This document shows, one piece after another, positions 1 through 8,740 of a DNA stretch of 64,000 nt. The position numbers and the translations under genes were made by a program. Under the pieces are notes generated by a model. That model was not told the origin of the DNA. It was given only the letters and a program-made list of their open reading frames with translations, and ran no database searches. The DNA lies in the NCBI RefSeq assembly GCF_900112845.1, contig NZ_FONG01000002.1, positions 310,001 through 374,000 of the forward strand, in the 5' to 3' direction. The stretch is from Actinacidiphila alni. GTDB taxonomy: Bacteria > Actinomycetota > Actinomycetes > Streptomycetales > Streptomycetaceae. Each line of letters begins with the position of its first letter. Position 1 is the stretch's first letter.

Positions 1-460
1 CCTTGGTCGTACCGGTGGCGGTGGCAGCCTTGGCCGCGCCTGTGGCGGCCTTTCCGGCCTTGGTGGCGGTCCTGGTCCCCTTGACGTCCGCGGTGGCCGT
101 GAGGGCGACTGTGGGGCTTTCCCGGGTGTCCGTGGCGAGGAGTTCGGCGGTGGCCTGCGGGTCGTCACGGCCGTCGGGCCGGTCCGCGCCGCCGGCCGGG
201 CTGCGGCTGTCGGACCGGTCGCGGCTGTCGTCGCCCTCGTCCTCGCCCTCGTCCTCGCTCTCGCCGTCGTGCTCGTCTTCGCGCTCGGCCGTGAGCTCGC
301 CCTTGTGGTCGTCCTGGGATCGTGTGCCGGAGTCGGCGCTGCTGCTGGTCTGGTCGTCCGTCGTCGTCCCGTCGGGCGTGGCGCCGTTGTGCTGAGCGGC
401 GAGCGGGGACTCGCCACCCTCATTGGCCACTCCGACGGCGGCCGTGCTCCGATCCGCCAC
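1..460 (-). CDS. protein kinase-like protein downstream of murJ, N-terminal part only
   Basis: This is the first ~153 codons of a gene running off the left edge of the window. The visible part is a hydrophilic, Ser/Asp/Glu/Thr-rich segment beginning MADRSTAAVG and then turning Ala/Thr/Lys-rich. No catalytic domain is visible yet. From memory, the gene directly after murJ in Streptomyces encodes a protein-kinase-fold protein whose N-terminus is similar (MAERSTAAVD-type), and that is the basis for the name. The GTG at 458-460 is preferred because it gives that conserved start and has AGGA upstream. An in-frame ATG at 482-484 would add eight residues. It follows murJ on the same strand after about 130 bp. 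Confidence 0.6.
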   Translation of the reverse strand, partial: MADRSTAAVGVANEGGESPLAAQHNGATPDGTTTDDQTSSSADSGTRSQDDHKGELTAEREDEHDGESEDEGEDEGDDSRDRSDSRSPAGGADRPDGRDDPQATAELLATDTRESPTVALTATADVKGTRTATKAGKAATGAAKAATATGTTK

Positions 461-590
461 CGTCGTTCCTGCCTCCCCATCCATTGCGCGATCCCACGTC
501 GAGCCGATGACAATTGTGCCCACAGTCCGGCTCTATGCACGACACACGGCGGACCACGATGGTTGCCCGCCATGCTGCGGCGGAGTTCGT

Positions 591-3161
591 TCAGCGGCCG
601 AGCCGACCTCGCACCATCCCGATCATCGCGGTCATCTCCTCGATCCTCATCCGCTTCGCGGCGAAGACGAAGATGCCGAGCAGCAGCGCACCGCCGACCA
701 CGAGGGCGGCCAGTGCCCCCGCCACCCCGCTGCCCAGCGCGCCGATGACCACGTACACCGCCAGACCCGCGACCAGGGCGGCCGGGATGCAGGCACCGGT
801 GAGCCGGGCGTAGGTCCGCACCACACGCTTGCCGTCGAGGTCGCCGTGCAGCCGCGCCCGCAGCCTCTTGGCGGCTACCCCGACTCCCACGGCGTACGCG
901 ATGCCGTAGGCGCCCGCCATGCCGACCACGGCCCAGCGGGACGGCAGGATCAGGAAGCACAGCGCCGCCGCGGCGGCGTTCACGGCGGCCACGACGACCG
1001 TGTTGTAGAAAGGCGTCCGCGTGTCCTCGAAGGCGTAGAAGCCGCGCAGGATCACGTACTGCACCGAGAACGGGATCAGGCCGGCGCCGAAGGCCATCAG
1101 GATGAATCCGATGTTGCGCGCGGAGTCGGTGCCGGTGCTCGCGTAGAGCAGGCTGCACATCGGCACGCCCAGCGCCAGGAAGGCGAAGGCGGCGGGCACG
1201 ATGGCCACGGCCGAGGTCCGCAGGCCGTAGGAGATGTCGTCGCGGACCGCCCTGATGTCGCCGTCGGCGGCGGCCCGGGAGATCCGCGGCAGCACCGCCG
1301 CCATCACCGACACGGTGATGATCGCCTGCGGCATCTGCCAGATCAGCAGGGCGTTGTTGTACGCGGTGATGCCGGTGCCCTGGTTGCCGCTCTTGTCGGC
1401 GTTGATGCCGGCGGCGGTGGCGAGCTGGGTGACGACGATCAGGCCGGCCTGGTTGGCCAGGACGAAGAAGAACGTCCACTTGGCGAGCTTGGCGGCCTTG
1501 CCCAGGCCGTGGCCGCGCCAGTCGAAGCGCGGCCGGAATTTGAAGCCCGCGTCCCGCAGGTACGGCAGCATCGCCAGCGACTGCACCGTCAGGCCGAGCA
1601 GGGTGCCGATGCCGAGCAGCCGGGCGCCCTCGGGGGTGATGGTCGTCGCGTCCATCCGGGTGGTGCTGTAGGAGCCGTACACCCAGATGAACATGCCGAA
1701 GCTGAAGATCACCACGATGTTGTTGAGGACCGGGGTCCACATCATGGCGCCGAATTTGCCGCGCGCGTTGAGCACCTGGCCCATCACCACGTGCACGCCC
1801 ATGAAGAAGATCGTCGGCAGGCAGTAGCGGGCGAAGGTGACGGCGACGTCGTAGGTGTCGGGGTTGTCGGCGATCTTCGCGGACATCAGCCGGATCAGCA
1901 GCGGCGCGGCGATCACCGTGACCGCCACGATGCCGCCGAGCACCACCATCACGACGGTGAGCAGCCGGTTCGCGTACGCGGTGCCGCCGTCGTCGTCGTC
2001 CTTCATGGCGCGTACGAGCTGCGGGACGAACACCGAGTTGAGGCCGCCGCCGATGGTGAGGATGTAGATCATCGTCGGCAACGTGTTGGCGACGGCATAG
2101 GAGTCGCCGAGGGTGGCCACACCGATCGCGGCGGCGATCACCAGGGTGCGGACGAAGCCGGTGAGGCGCGACACCAGGGTGCCGGCCGCCATCAGCGCGC
2201 TGGACCTGAGGATGTTGCCGGCGCGTGTGCTGGTGGTGCTCTCCGCCGGGCGCGGCGGCCTGGCGGCCATCGGCGGCGCGGCGGGGATGATCGGGATCTG
2301 TCCCGTGGCGTCCAGCGCCGACACCGGCTCGCCGATGTACGACGGGGTGTACGCGTACTGCGCGGGCTGCTGTTGCTGCTGTCCCGGATACGGCAGATTC
2401 GCGTAGCCGTACAGCGGATCGGCGTACCGCGGGTCCGCGTAGCCCTGGTCGGCGTAGCGCTGGTCCTGATACGCGGCCTGGCCGTACGCCGGGTCCTCGT
2501 AGGCGGGCTCGGCGTATCCGGTCTCCGCGTTGTCCGCGGGCGCCTGCTGGTACTGCTGCTGGTACGCCTGCGGTGCCTGCTGGTGCTGCTGGGGGTAGCC
2601 GTAGCCCTGCTGGACGCGCGGGTCGTGCTGCGGCTGCGGCCGCTGCGGCTGCGGGGCCGGCTGCTGATACTGCTGCTGGTACGCCTGCGGGGGTTGCTGC
2701 TGCGGGTAGCCGTAGCCCTGCTGGACGCGCGGGTCCTGCTGCGGTGGTTGCTGCTGCTGGGGCGGCGGGGCCGTACCGGGGCGCTGGTCGCGGAAGAGGT
2801 GCTCGAAGGCGTCGTAGCCGTCCGGCTGCTGCCCCTGGCCGTCCTGCTGCCGGTCCTGGGGCGTGCCGCCGACCAGATCGTCCACACCGACGTAGCGCGT
2901 GCCCGAGTTGTCGCCGTAGGGCATCTGCGGGTACGCCGACGGCTGGTGCTGCGGATACTCCTGGCCGTACGGCGGCGGAGGGTGCGCGGCACGGTCGTAC
3001 AGCGCCTCGCCCACCGGATCCTGCGCGGCGGGGTCCTGCTGCTGGTACGGGTCGTAGGCGTAGGTGTTCTGCAGATACGGGTCAGGGGGTGAGGGACGCT
3101 GCTCGGGCGATGGAGGCATCTGGCCCGCAGAGTCGCGATCACCGTCATACGGCGCGTTCAT
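591..3161 (-). CDS. murJ: lipid II flippase MurJ (MviN family) with a long Gln/Pro/Tyr-rich N-terminal tail
   Basis: 856 residues. The C-terminal ~540 residues form a polytopic MATE-like fold with about 14 helices. It begins near residue 313 with a stretch typical of MurJ (TLVSRLTGFVRTLVI), followed by the conserved NTLPTMIYILTIGGGLNSVF-type region. MurJ moves the peptidoglycan precursor lipid II across the cytoplasmic membrane. Residues 1 to ~312 are a low-complexity cytoplasmic extension. It contains two copies of a DPRVQQGYGYPQQ motif (residues 143-155 and 180-192), a run of YxDP-like units (221-252) and several poly-Gln tracts. Such tails are common in actinobacterial MurJ, where in mycobacteria the C-terminal side instead carries regulatory domains. 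ATG start with AAGGTGGGG upstream. It lies 26 bp downstream of the DUF6049 gene and is probably in the same operon. Confidence 0.93.
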   Translation of the reverse strand: MNAPYDGDRDSAGQMPPSPEQRPSPPDPYLQNTYAYDPYQQQDPAAQDPVGEALYDRAAHPPPPYGQEYPQHQPSAYPQMPYGDNSGTRYVGVDDLVGGTPQDRQQDGQGQQPDGYDAFEHLFRDQRPGTAPPPQQQQPPQQDPRVQQGYGYPQQQPPQAYQQQYQQPAPQPQRPQPQHDPRVQQGYGYPQQHQQAPQAYQQQYQQAPADNAETGYAEPAYEDPAYGQAAYQDQRYADQGYADPRYADPLYGYANLPYPGQQQQQPAQYAYTPSYIGEPVSALDATGQIPIIPAAPPMAARPPRPAESTTSTRAGNILRSSALMAAGTLVSRLTGFVRTLVIAAAIGVATLGDSYAVANTLPTMIYILTIGGGLNSVFVPQLVRAMKDDDDGGTAYANRLLTVVMVVLGGIVAVTVIAAPLLIRLMSAKIADNPDTYDVAVTFARYCLPTIFFMGVHVVMGQVLNARGKFGAMMWTPVLNNIVVIFSFGMFIWVYGSYSTTRMDATTITPEGARLLGIGTLLGLTVQSLAMLPYLRDAGFKFRPRFDWRGHGLGKAAKLAKWTFFFVLANQAGLIVVTQLATAAGINADKSGNQGTGITAYNNALLIWQMPQAIITVSVMAAVLPRISRAAADGDIRAVRDDISYGLRTSAVAIVPAAFAFLALGVPMCSLLYASTGTDSARNIGFILMAFGAGLIPFSVQYVILRGFYAFEDTRTPFYNTVVVAAVNAAAAALCFLILPSRWAVVGMAGAYGIAYAVGVGVAAKRLRARLHGDLDGKRVVRTYARLTGACIPAALVAGLAVYVVIGALGSGVAGALAALVVGGALLLGIFVFAAKRMRIEEMTAMIGMVRGRLGR

Positions 3162-3187
3162 CAGTGCCCCACCTTATTGTCCGCCGG

Positions 3188-5530
3188 CTATCCCTCCACC
3201 TTCTCACCAGTCGGGGACAGCTCCACGCTTTCCCGACCGGTGTCATCGGTGTCAGCGCCAGGGTCACCCGGCTGCCCGGGATCGCCGTCGTCCTGCCCGC
3301 CGCCGCCGTCTCCCTCCCCGCCGTCGTCCGCGGCCGCCGCCTGTCGCTTCCGCTGACGGTAGATGCGTACGCCCGCCAGCACCAGAAGGAGCAGCCCCGC
3401 CGCGATGATCAGCATCACCAGGTCGGTGACCTTGGTGATCTTGACGTCGAAGGCGACGATCTTGGTGTTCTGGTAGAGGGCGCCCTGCGTGGTGTAGAGC
3501 GCCGCGGTGACTTTGACCCGGCCGTTGGCACTGGCCTTCGTCTGGAACTTCAGGGTACGGGTGTGGCCGCCCTCGATGGTGATCGGCTGCTGGGAGTTCT
3601 TGATCTCCAGGCGGATGTCGGTGTTGGACGTGAGCCGCAGCACAAGGCCGGTGATGGGCTGGTTCAGCTCGTTCTTCACCGTGACCGGGATGGTGCCGCT
3701 GCGGCCGGAGAGCGTGAGCGTGGTCTTGGGCAGGATGTGCACCGCGTTGATCAGGTCCTGCAGATAGTCGCCCATCGAGTTGGCGAACGTCACAGCCCCG
3801 CCGGAGTCACCGCGCCATCCGGTCGACATCGCCCGCAGCACCGAGGTGCCGAACGGCACCGTCACCTTGTCCTTGTCGGTAAGGATCGGGACGAAGCTGT
3901 TCAGGCCGCCCTGTGTGGTGGCGATCAGGTCGAAGACGTCCTTGCTCAGTTCCTGCTTGCGCAGGGACTTCGGATACCGCTTGGCCGAGGGCACCTTGCG
4001 GTTGGCGGCCGGGTCGGCCTTGGCCTTGGCGACGGTGTCGAAGTCGGCGGTGGCGGCCCACGGGCTGGTGTCGACGGCGCCGATCGCCTCGGCCATCGCC
4101 TGCGCCTGGGAGACCGCCGGCATCCGTTCCGGGGTCACCAGCAGGGTGCGCTGTATCTCCGGCGCCTGCATGGTGATCATCAGCGTCTGGGCGATGAAGT
4201 CCTGCACGGCGAGGTTGGCGTTCTCGGCGTGCAGCATGTCGCCGTCGAAGTCGGTGGACAGCGGGGCGTCGGCGACCACCGCGGTGACGCCGTGGCCGAT
4301 CGGGCGGGCCGCGTTGGGCGTGTAGCTGAGGGTGTCGCCCTCCACGATGCTGTCGCTGCGGGCGATGATCCGCCGCGCCCCCGCGGTACGGGCGACCGAG
4401 ACGATGTCGGGGTCGACGGCCCCGTCCACCGGCCACGCCACGTCCGAGGTGGCCTTCACCCCGAGGACGGTCTCGACGGTGCCCGCGCCCAGTTCTGCCG
4501 CGGTCTTGAGGTGGTTGCGGGTGCCGGACACCTTCAGGCCGACGTGCGCGACCGACGCCAGGTCGGTGTCGCCGAACGGCAGCGCGATCACCTGGTCGCC
4601 CGCGACGGCGCTCTTGAGCGCGTTGAGCCACGCCTTGGCCACCGCGGTGCCGGTGCCCTCGGTGGTCCTGGTGATGTCGCCGCCGGGGCCCGCGACCCGG
4701 TAGGGCTTGGTCATGAAGTCGACGGAGGCGAGCAGATCCGGGTCGATGGCCCAGGTCACCGGCAGCGACTTGGCCAGGTCCACCATCTGCTGCAGCCGCC
4801 CGCCGGGCGCCAACTCCTTGGCCAGGTCGTCGTCGAGGAAGATCGGGCTCTGCTCGGAGTCGGTGTCACCGCGGGCCGACACGTGCGGCCGGTCGGTCAG
4901 CGGCCACAGATAGCCGATCTGGGTGGCCTTCGCGGCCGCCGAGTCGCCGTCGTACCAGGGCAGGAAGGTGCGCTGGATGCCGAGGACGTGCTCACCTGGC
5001 TCGGCGGCCGTCTCGCCGTTCAGCGTGACACCCAACTGGTAGACGCCCGCCGCGTCCAGGCCCAGCGACTTCACCGGGACCTTCAGGGCGAAGGGCGCGC
5101 TCTGCCCGGCCGGGATCTTCGCGACGCCGACCGTGTGGCCGTCGATCTCCGAGCCGTCCAGGTAGCTGGTGAAGCCGCTGCGGGCCGTGGCGCTCTTCAT
5201 GGCGCTGCGGGACGTCAGGGGGCCGCCGGGGGCGATCCTGACGCCGACGTGGGCGTCGGTGATCGTCGACTTGCTGTTGTTGGTGACCGTGCCGGAGACG
5301 GTGACGGAGCCGTCCTTGGCCGGCACCCGCGGATCGACCTTTGTGAGGGTCACCGCGGCGGTACGGGAGCCGCTGCCGGTGGCGGCGTGCGCGCCGGGCG
5401 CACCGGCCGTCTGGACGATCTGCAGCAGCCCGGCCAGCAGCGCGCCTCCGGCGACGACCGCGACGGCCCGCAGCAGCCGTGGCGGGCGTGCCGACGGGGG
5501 TCTTCCGGGTGCCTGTGCCGCCTCGCCCAC
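3188..5530 (-). CDS. DUF6049-type secreted/membrane-anchored protein
   Basis: 780 residues. The N-terminus has positive charges followed by a hydrophobic helix (residues ~20-40) ending near an Ala-x-Ala site, consistent with export. A large Thr/Val/Asp-rich extracellular region follows, with Ig-like beta segments near the N-terminus and before the C-terminus. A single helix (VTDLVMLIIAAGLLLLVLAG, about residues 700-722) is followed by a basic then acidic Gly-rich cytoplasmic tail. This matches the uncharacterised protein encoded beside murJ throughout Streptomyces; a cell-envelope role is inferred from position only. The GTG at 5528-5530 has GAGGGACGG upstream. The reading frame stays open further upstream, so a longer N-terminus cannot be excluded. 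Confidence 0.8.
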   Translation of the reverse strand: MGEAAQAPGRPPSARPPRLLRAVAVVAGGALLAGLLQIVQTAGAPGAHAATGSGSRTAAVTLTKVDPRVPAKDGSVTVSGTVTNNSKSTITDAHVGVRIAPGGPLTSRSAMKSATARSGFTSYLDGSEIDGHTVGVAKIPAGQSAPFALKVPVKSLGLDAAGVYQLGVTLNGETAAEPGEHVLGIQRTFLPWYDGDSAAAKATQIGYLWPLTDRPHVSARGDTDSEQSPIFLDDDLAKELAPGGRLQQMVDLAKSLPVTWAIDPDLLASVDFMTKPYRVAGPGGDITRTTEGTGTAVAKAWLNALKSAVAGDQVIALPFGDTDLASVAHVGLKVSGTRNHLKTAAELGAGTVETVLGVKATSDVAWPVDGAVDPDIVSVARTAGARRIIARSDSIVEGDTLSYTPNAARPIGHGVTAVVADAPLSTDFDGDMLHAENANLAVQDFIAQTLMITMQAPEIQRTLLVTPERMPAVSQAQAMAEAIGAVDTSPWAATADFDTVAKAKADPAANRKVPSAKRYPKSLRKQELSKDVFDLIATTQGGLNSFVPILTDKDKVTVPFGTSVLRAMSTGWRGDSGGAVTFANSMGDYLQDLINAVHILPKTTLTLSGRSGTIPVTVKNELNQPITGLVLRLTSNTDIRLEIKNSQQPITIEGGHTRTLKFQTKASANGRVKVTAALYTTQGALYQNTKIVAFDVKITKVTDLVMLIIAAGLLLLVLAGVRIYRQRKRQAAAADDGGEGDGGGGQDDGDPGQPGDPGADTDDTGRESVELSPTGEKVEG

Positions 5531-5772
5531 GCGTTCGCCCGTCCCTCGTTGTCGGTCTCGTCGTCGGTGTCGTCGTCGCTGTCGACGGCCGGTGTCGGTC
5601 GGCGTCGGTCGACGTCCGCCCGGCCATCTGCTGTGCGTCGAGATGTGCGTGCTGGCATGTTAACGATCGGCGCTGTGCCTAAGTGCTGCGGAGTCCGGGG
5701 AAGGACCCGGATACCGGCCCCGAGGGGAAACCCGGCAGCCGCGGGCGTCGCGGACCCGTACCCTTTGACGTT

Positions 5773-7212
5773 GTGCCGAACGTCAACCACGCCGCTCAGA
5801 CCCCTCGGGCCCACCACCAGGTCGCGCCCGTCGCCGAGGAACTCGGCCGCCGATTCCGCGACGCCGGATTCCGGCTCGCCCTCGTCGGCGGTTCCGTCCG
5901 GGACACCCTGCTCGGCAGACTCGGCAACGACCTCGACTTCACCACCGACGCCCGCCCCGAGCAGGTGCTGAAGATCCTGCGCCCGTGGGCCGACTCGCTG
6001 TGGGAGGTCGGTATCGCCTTCGGCACGGTCGGCGCGATGAAGGACGCCCTCGACGGAGACGTCGGGAGGAGCTTCCAGATCGAGGTGACGACGTACCGCT
6101 CCGAGGCGTACGACCGCACCTCGCGCAAGCCCGAGGTCTCCTACGGCGACACCATCGAGGAGGACCTGGTCCGCCGGGACTTCACGGTGAACGCGATGGC
6201 GGTGGCGCTGCCCGAGGGCGACTTCGTCGACCCGTACGGCGGCCTCGACGATCTCGCGGCCCGCGTGCTGCGGACCCCGGGCACCCCGGAGGCGTCCTTC
6301 TCCGACGACCCGCTGCGGATGCTGCGTGCCGCCCGGTTCTCCGCCCAGCTCGACTTCGAGGTCGCCCCCGAGGTGGTCGCCGCGATGTCGGCGATGGCCG
6401 ACCGGATCGCGATCGTCTCCGCCGAGCGGATCAGGGACGAGCTGAACAAGCTGATCCTGTCGGAGCACCCGCGCAAGGGGCTGCGGCTGCTGGTCGACAC
6501 CGGTCTCGCCGACCGGGTGCTGCCCGAGCTGTCCGCGCTGCGGCTGGAGCGTGACGAGCACTTCCGGCACAAGGACGTCTACGAGCACTCGCTGACGGTG
6601 CTGGAGCAGGCGATCGACCTGGAGACGGACGGCCCGGACCTGGTGCTGCGGCTGGCCGCGCTGCTGCACGACATCGGCAAGCCGAAGACCCGCCGCTTCG
6701 AGACGGACGGCCGGGTCTCCTTCCACCACCACGAAGTGGTGGGCGCCAAGCTGACCAAGGCCCGGCTGACCCAGCTGAAGTACTCCAACGACCTGGTGAA
6801 GGACGTCTCCCGGCTGGTGGAGCTGCACCTGCGGTTCCACGGCTACGGCAGCGGCGAGTGGACGGACTCGGCCGTCCGGCGGTACGTCCGGGACGCCGGC
6901 CCGCAGCTATCCCGGCTGCACAAGCTGACCCGTTCGGACTGCACCACCCGCAACAAGCGCAAGGCCGCCGCGCTCTCCCGTACGTACGACGCACTGGAGG
7001 CGCGGATCGCCGAACTCCAGGAGCGGGAGGAGCTGGACGCGATCCGGCCCGACCTCGACGGCAACCGGATCATGTCCGTCCTGGGTATCCCGCCGGGCCC
7101 GCAGGTCGGCAAGGCGTACCAGCACATGCTGGAACTCCGGCTGGAGAACGGTCCGATGTCCGACGACGAGGCCGTCGCCGCGCTCCAGGACTGGTGGGCC
7201 GGGCAGCAGTAA
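5773..7212 (+). CDS. cca: CCA tRNA nucleotidyltransferase (class II, HD domain)
   Basis: 479 residues from GTG 5773. The enzyme adds or repairs the 3'-CCA end of tRNA; actinobacterial members are also annotated as PcnA/poly(A)-polymerase-like. Visible motifs: GGSVRD (residues 39-44); the catalytic carboxylates in GNDLDFTTD (D53 and D55); RRDFTVNAMA; and an HD phosphohydrolase motif LLHDIGK (H299, D300). The frame is open back to 5683, but the start at VPNVNHAAQ matches the family's usual length and beginning. No clear ribosome-binding site precedes it, so a leaderless message is possible. It is transcribed divergently from the DUF6049-murJ block. Three parS-like palindromes follow its stop. 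Confidence 0.92.
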   Translation: MPNVNHAAQTPRAHHQVAPVAEELGRRFRDAGFRLALVGGSVRDTLLGRLGNDLDFTTDARPEQVLKILRPWADSLWEVGIAFGTVGAMKDALDGDVGRSFQIEVTTYRSEAYDRTSRKPEVSYGDTIEEDLVRRDFTVNAMAVALPEGDFVDPYGGLDDLAARVLRTPGTPEASFSDDPLRMLRAARFSAQLDFEVAPEVVAAMSAMADRIAIVSAERIRDELNKLILSEHPRKGLRLLVDTGLADRVLPELSALRLERDEHFRHKDVYEHSLTVLEQAIDLETDGPDLVLRLAALLHDIGKPKTRRFETDGRVSFHHHEVVGAKLTKARLTQLKYSNDLVKDVSRLVELHLRFHGYGSGEWTDSAVRRYVRDAGPQLSRLHKLTRSDCTTRNKRKAAALSRTYDALEARIAELQEREELDAIRPDLDGNRIMSVLGIPPGPQVGKAYQHMLELRLENGPMSDDEAVAALQDWWAGQQ

Positions 7213-7230
7213 GGACACCGAGGGGGGCGA

Positions 7231-7246
7231 TGTTCCACGTGGAACA
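7231..7246. other. parS-like palindrome 1
   Basis: Perfect 16-bp palindrome TGTTCCACGTGGAACA. It differs from the Streptomyces ParB-binding consensus GTTTCACGTGAAAC at one symmetric position per arm, and each arm equals the TGTTCCAC half of the B. subtilis parS. It lies just after the cca stop codon. ParB binding is inferred. Confidence 0.75.
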
Positions 7247-7270
7247 TCGCCCCCTCCGCGCGCGCCCGCA

Positions 7271-7286
7271 TGTTCCACGTGGAACA
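7271..7286. other. parS-like palindrome 2
   Basis: Second identical TGTTCCACGTGGAACA palindrome, starting 40 bp after the first, in the intergenic region between the convergent cca and MFS genes. Confidence 0.75.
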
Positions 7287-7316
7287 TCGAGGCACCCTCG
7301 ATTCACGCAGCCCTGC

Positions 7317-8621
7317 TCACGCCGTCCGTTGTTCCACGTGGAACATGCGGCCCATCGTGACCGCCACCGCCGCGTAGACCAGTGCGAGCGCCAGGACGAG
7401 CGTCGAGGAACGTCCGTCGGACGGCAGCACCAGGGCGGAGACCGCGGCGGCGCCCACGAAGGCGACATTGAAGGCGACGTCGTAGAGGGAGAAGACCCGG
7501 CCGCGGTACGCGTCGTCGACATCGGTCTGCACCACGGTGTCGGTGGCGATCTTGGCGCCCTGGGTGGTGACGCCGAGGACGAAGGCGGCGGCCATCATCG
7601 GCGTCACGGCGAAGGCGAGCGAGAGCGGCGGCAGCAGCACCGCGGAGGCGGCCGCGCACAGGGTGATCCAGCCCCCGGTCCCGAAGCGTGCGGTGGCCCA
7701 TGGGGTGAAGACGGCGGCGGCGAAGAAACCGGCCGCCGACAGGCCGACCGCCAGACCGAGCAGGGCAAGGCCGTCGGTGTCACCGGAGCCGCCGGCGCCG
7801 TCCGAGCCGTCGGACCACGCGTAGCGGCTGAGCATCAGCAAGGTGACCGTGAGCGCGCCGTAGCAGAAGCGCATCGCGGTGACCGCGCCCATCGCCCGCC
7901 GGGCCGCGGGCCGCCGCCGCAGGTGCTGCCAGCCGTCGGCCAGCCCCTGGGCGGTGCCCGCCAGTGCGGTGCGCAGCCGCGGCTGCACCTGCGCCGGGTC
8001 GGGGCCGAGCCGGTCGCGGTCCAGCCGCAGCGCGGCCAGGCCCGCCGTCAGATAGATCCCGGCGCCCAGCAGGACGGTCGCCGCATTCGCCCCCGCGCCC
8101 TCGGCCAGGAAGAGATGGACGACAAAGGCGATGCCGCCGCCGGCGGTCGCCGCGAGGGTGCCCGCGGTCGGGGACAGCGCGTTGGCCATCACCAGCCGGT
8201 CCTCGTCCACCACGCGCGGCAGCGCGGCCGACAGGCCGGCCAGCACGAAGCGGTTGACGGCGGTCACCGACAGCGCGGAGAGATAGAAGAGCCAGTCCGG
8301 CACATGGAGCAGGATCAGCACGGCTGTCCCGCAGGACAGCACGGCCCGCAGCAGATTGCAGTACAGCAGCACCTGGCGGCGCCGCCAGCGGTCCAGCAGC
8401 ACCCCGGTGAACGGTCCGAGCAGCGAGTACGGCAGCAGCAGCACGGCCATCGCGGAGGCGATCGCGCCGGGCGAGGTCTGTTTCTCCGGGGAGAACACCA
8501 CATAGGCGGCCAGCGCGACCTGGAAGACGCCGTCGGAGAGCTGGGACAGCAGGCGTACCGCGAGCAGCCGCCGGAAGCCGGTCAGCCGGAGCAGTACGCG
8601 GAAATCGCGCACAACAGCCAT
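7317..8621 (-). CDS. MFS transporter
   Basis: 434 residues from ATG 8621 (MAVVRDFRVLLRLTGFRRLL). About 12 hydrophobic helices with the MFS-type basic loop between helices 2 and 3 (GVLLDRWRRRQVLL, equivalent to the GxxxDRxGRR signature). The related families include macrolide-efflux-like exporters; the substrate is unknown. A GTG two codons upstream (8627) is an alternative start. The frame is open further upstream, but that part overlaps a terminator hairpin and is unlikely to be coding. The last residues are encoded through a parS-like palindrome. It converges with cca and is separated from the upstream ino1 operon by a terminator. Confidence 0.85.
   Translation of the reverse strand: MAVVRDFRVLLRLTGFRRLLAVRLLSQLSDGVFQVALAAYVVFSPEKQTSPGAIASAMAVLLLPYSLLGPFTGVLLDRWRRRQVLLYCNLLRAVLSCGTAVLILLHVPDWLFYLSALSVTAVNRFVLAGLSAALPRVVDEDRLVMANALSPTAGTLAATAGGGIAFVVHLFLAEGAGANAATVLLGAGIYLTAGLAALRLDRDRLGPDPAQVQPRLRTALAGTAQGLADGWQHLRRRPAARRAMGAVTAMRFCYGALTVTLLMLSRYAWSDGSDGAGGSGDTDGLALLGLAVGLSAAGFFAAAVFTPWATARFGTGGWITLCAAASAVLLPPLSLAFAVTPMMAAAFVLGVTTQGAKIATDTVVQTDVDDAYRGRVFSLYDVAFNVAFVGAAAVSALVLPSDGRSSTLVLALALVYAAVAVTMGRMFHVEQRTA
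7330..7345. other. parS-like palindrome 3
   Basis: Third identical TGTTCCACGTGGAACA palindrome, 59 bp after the second. It overlaps the 3' end of the MFS gene, where on the minus strand it encodes Met-Phe-His-Val-Glu in the last dozen residues. Confidence 0.75.
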
Positions 8622-8649
8622 GGTCACAGGGCACAGCCTCACACGACAC

Positions 8650-8683
8650 GGAAGGCCCCGGGTACGCGACCCGGGGCCTTTCC
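8650..8683 (-). terminator. hairpin terminator after ino1
   Basis: Arms AAGGCCCCGGGT (8652-8663) and ACCCGGGGCCTT (8669-8680) form a perfect 12-bp stem with a 5-nt loop, between the 3' end of ino1 and the start of the MFS gene (both minus strand). The U-tract is weak, as is usual in Streptomyces. Confidence 0.75.
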
Positions 8684-8740
8684 TCATGCGGTGCGTGTCG
8701 TGCGGTGCGCGTCAGCCCGCCGCACGGCGTGCGGTGCGGA

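Noticed and set aside
423-3092. Long open frame antisense to murJ
   Set aside because: Arg/Gly/Val/His composition without any family landmark; it mirrors the third-position GC bias of murJ and its tail.
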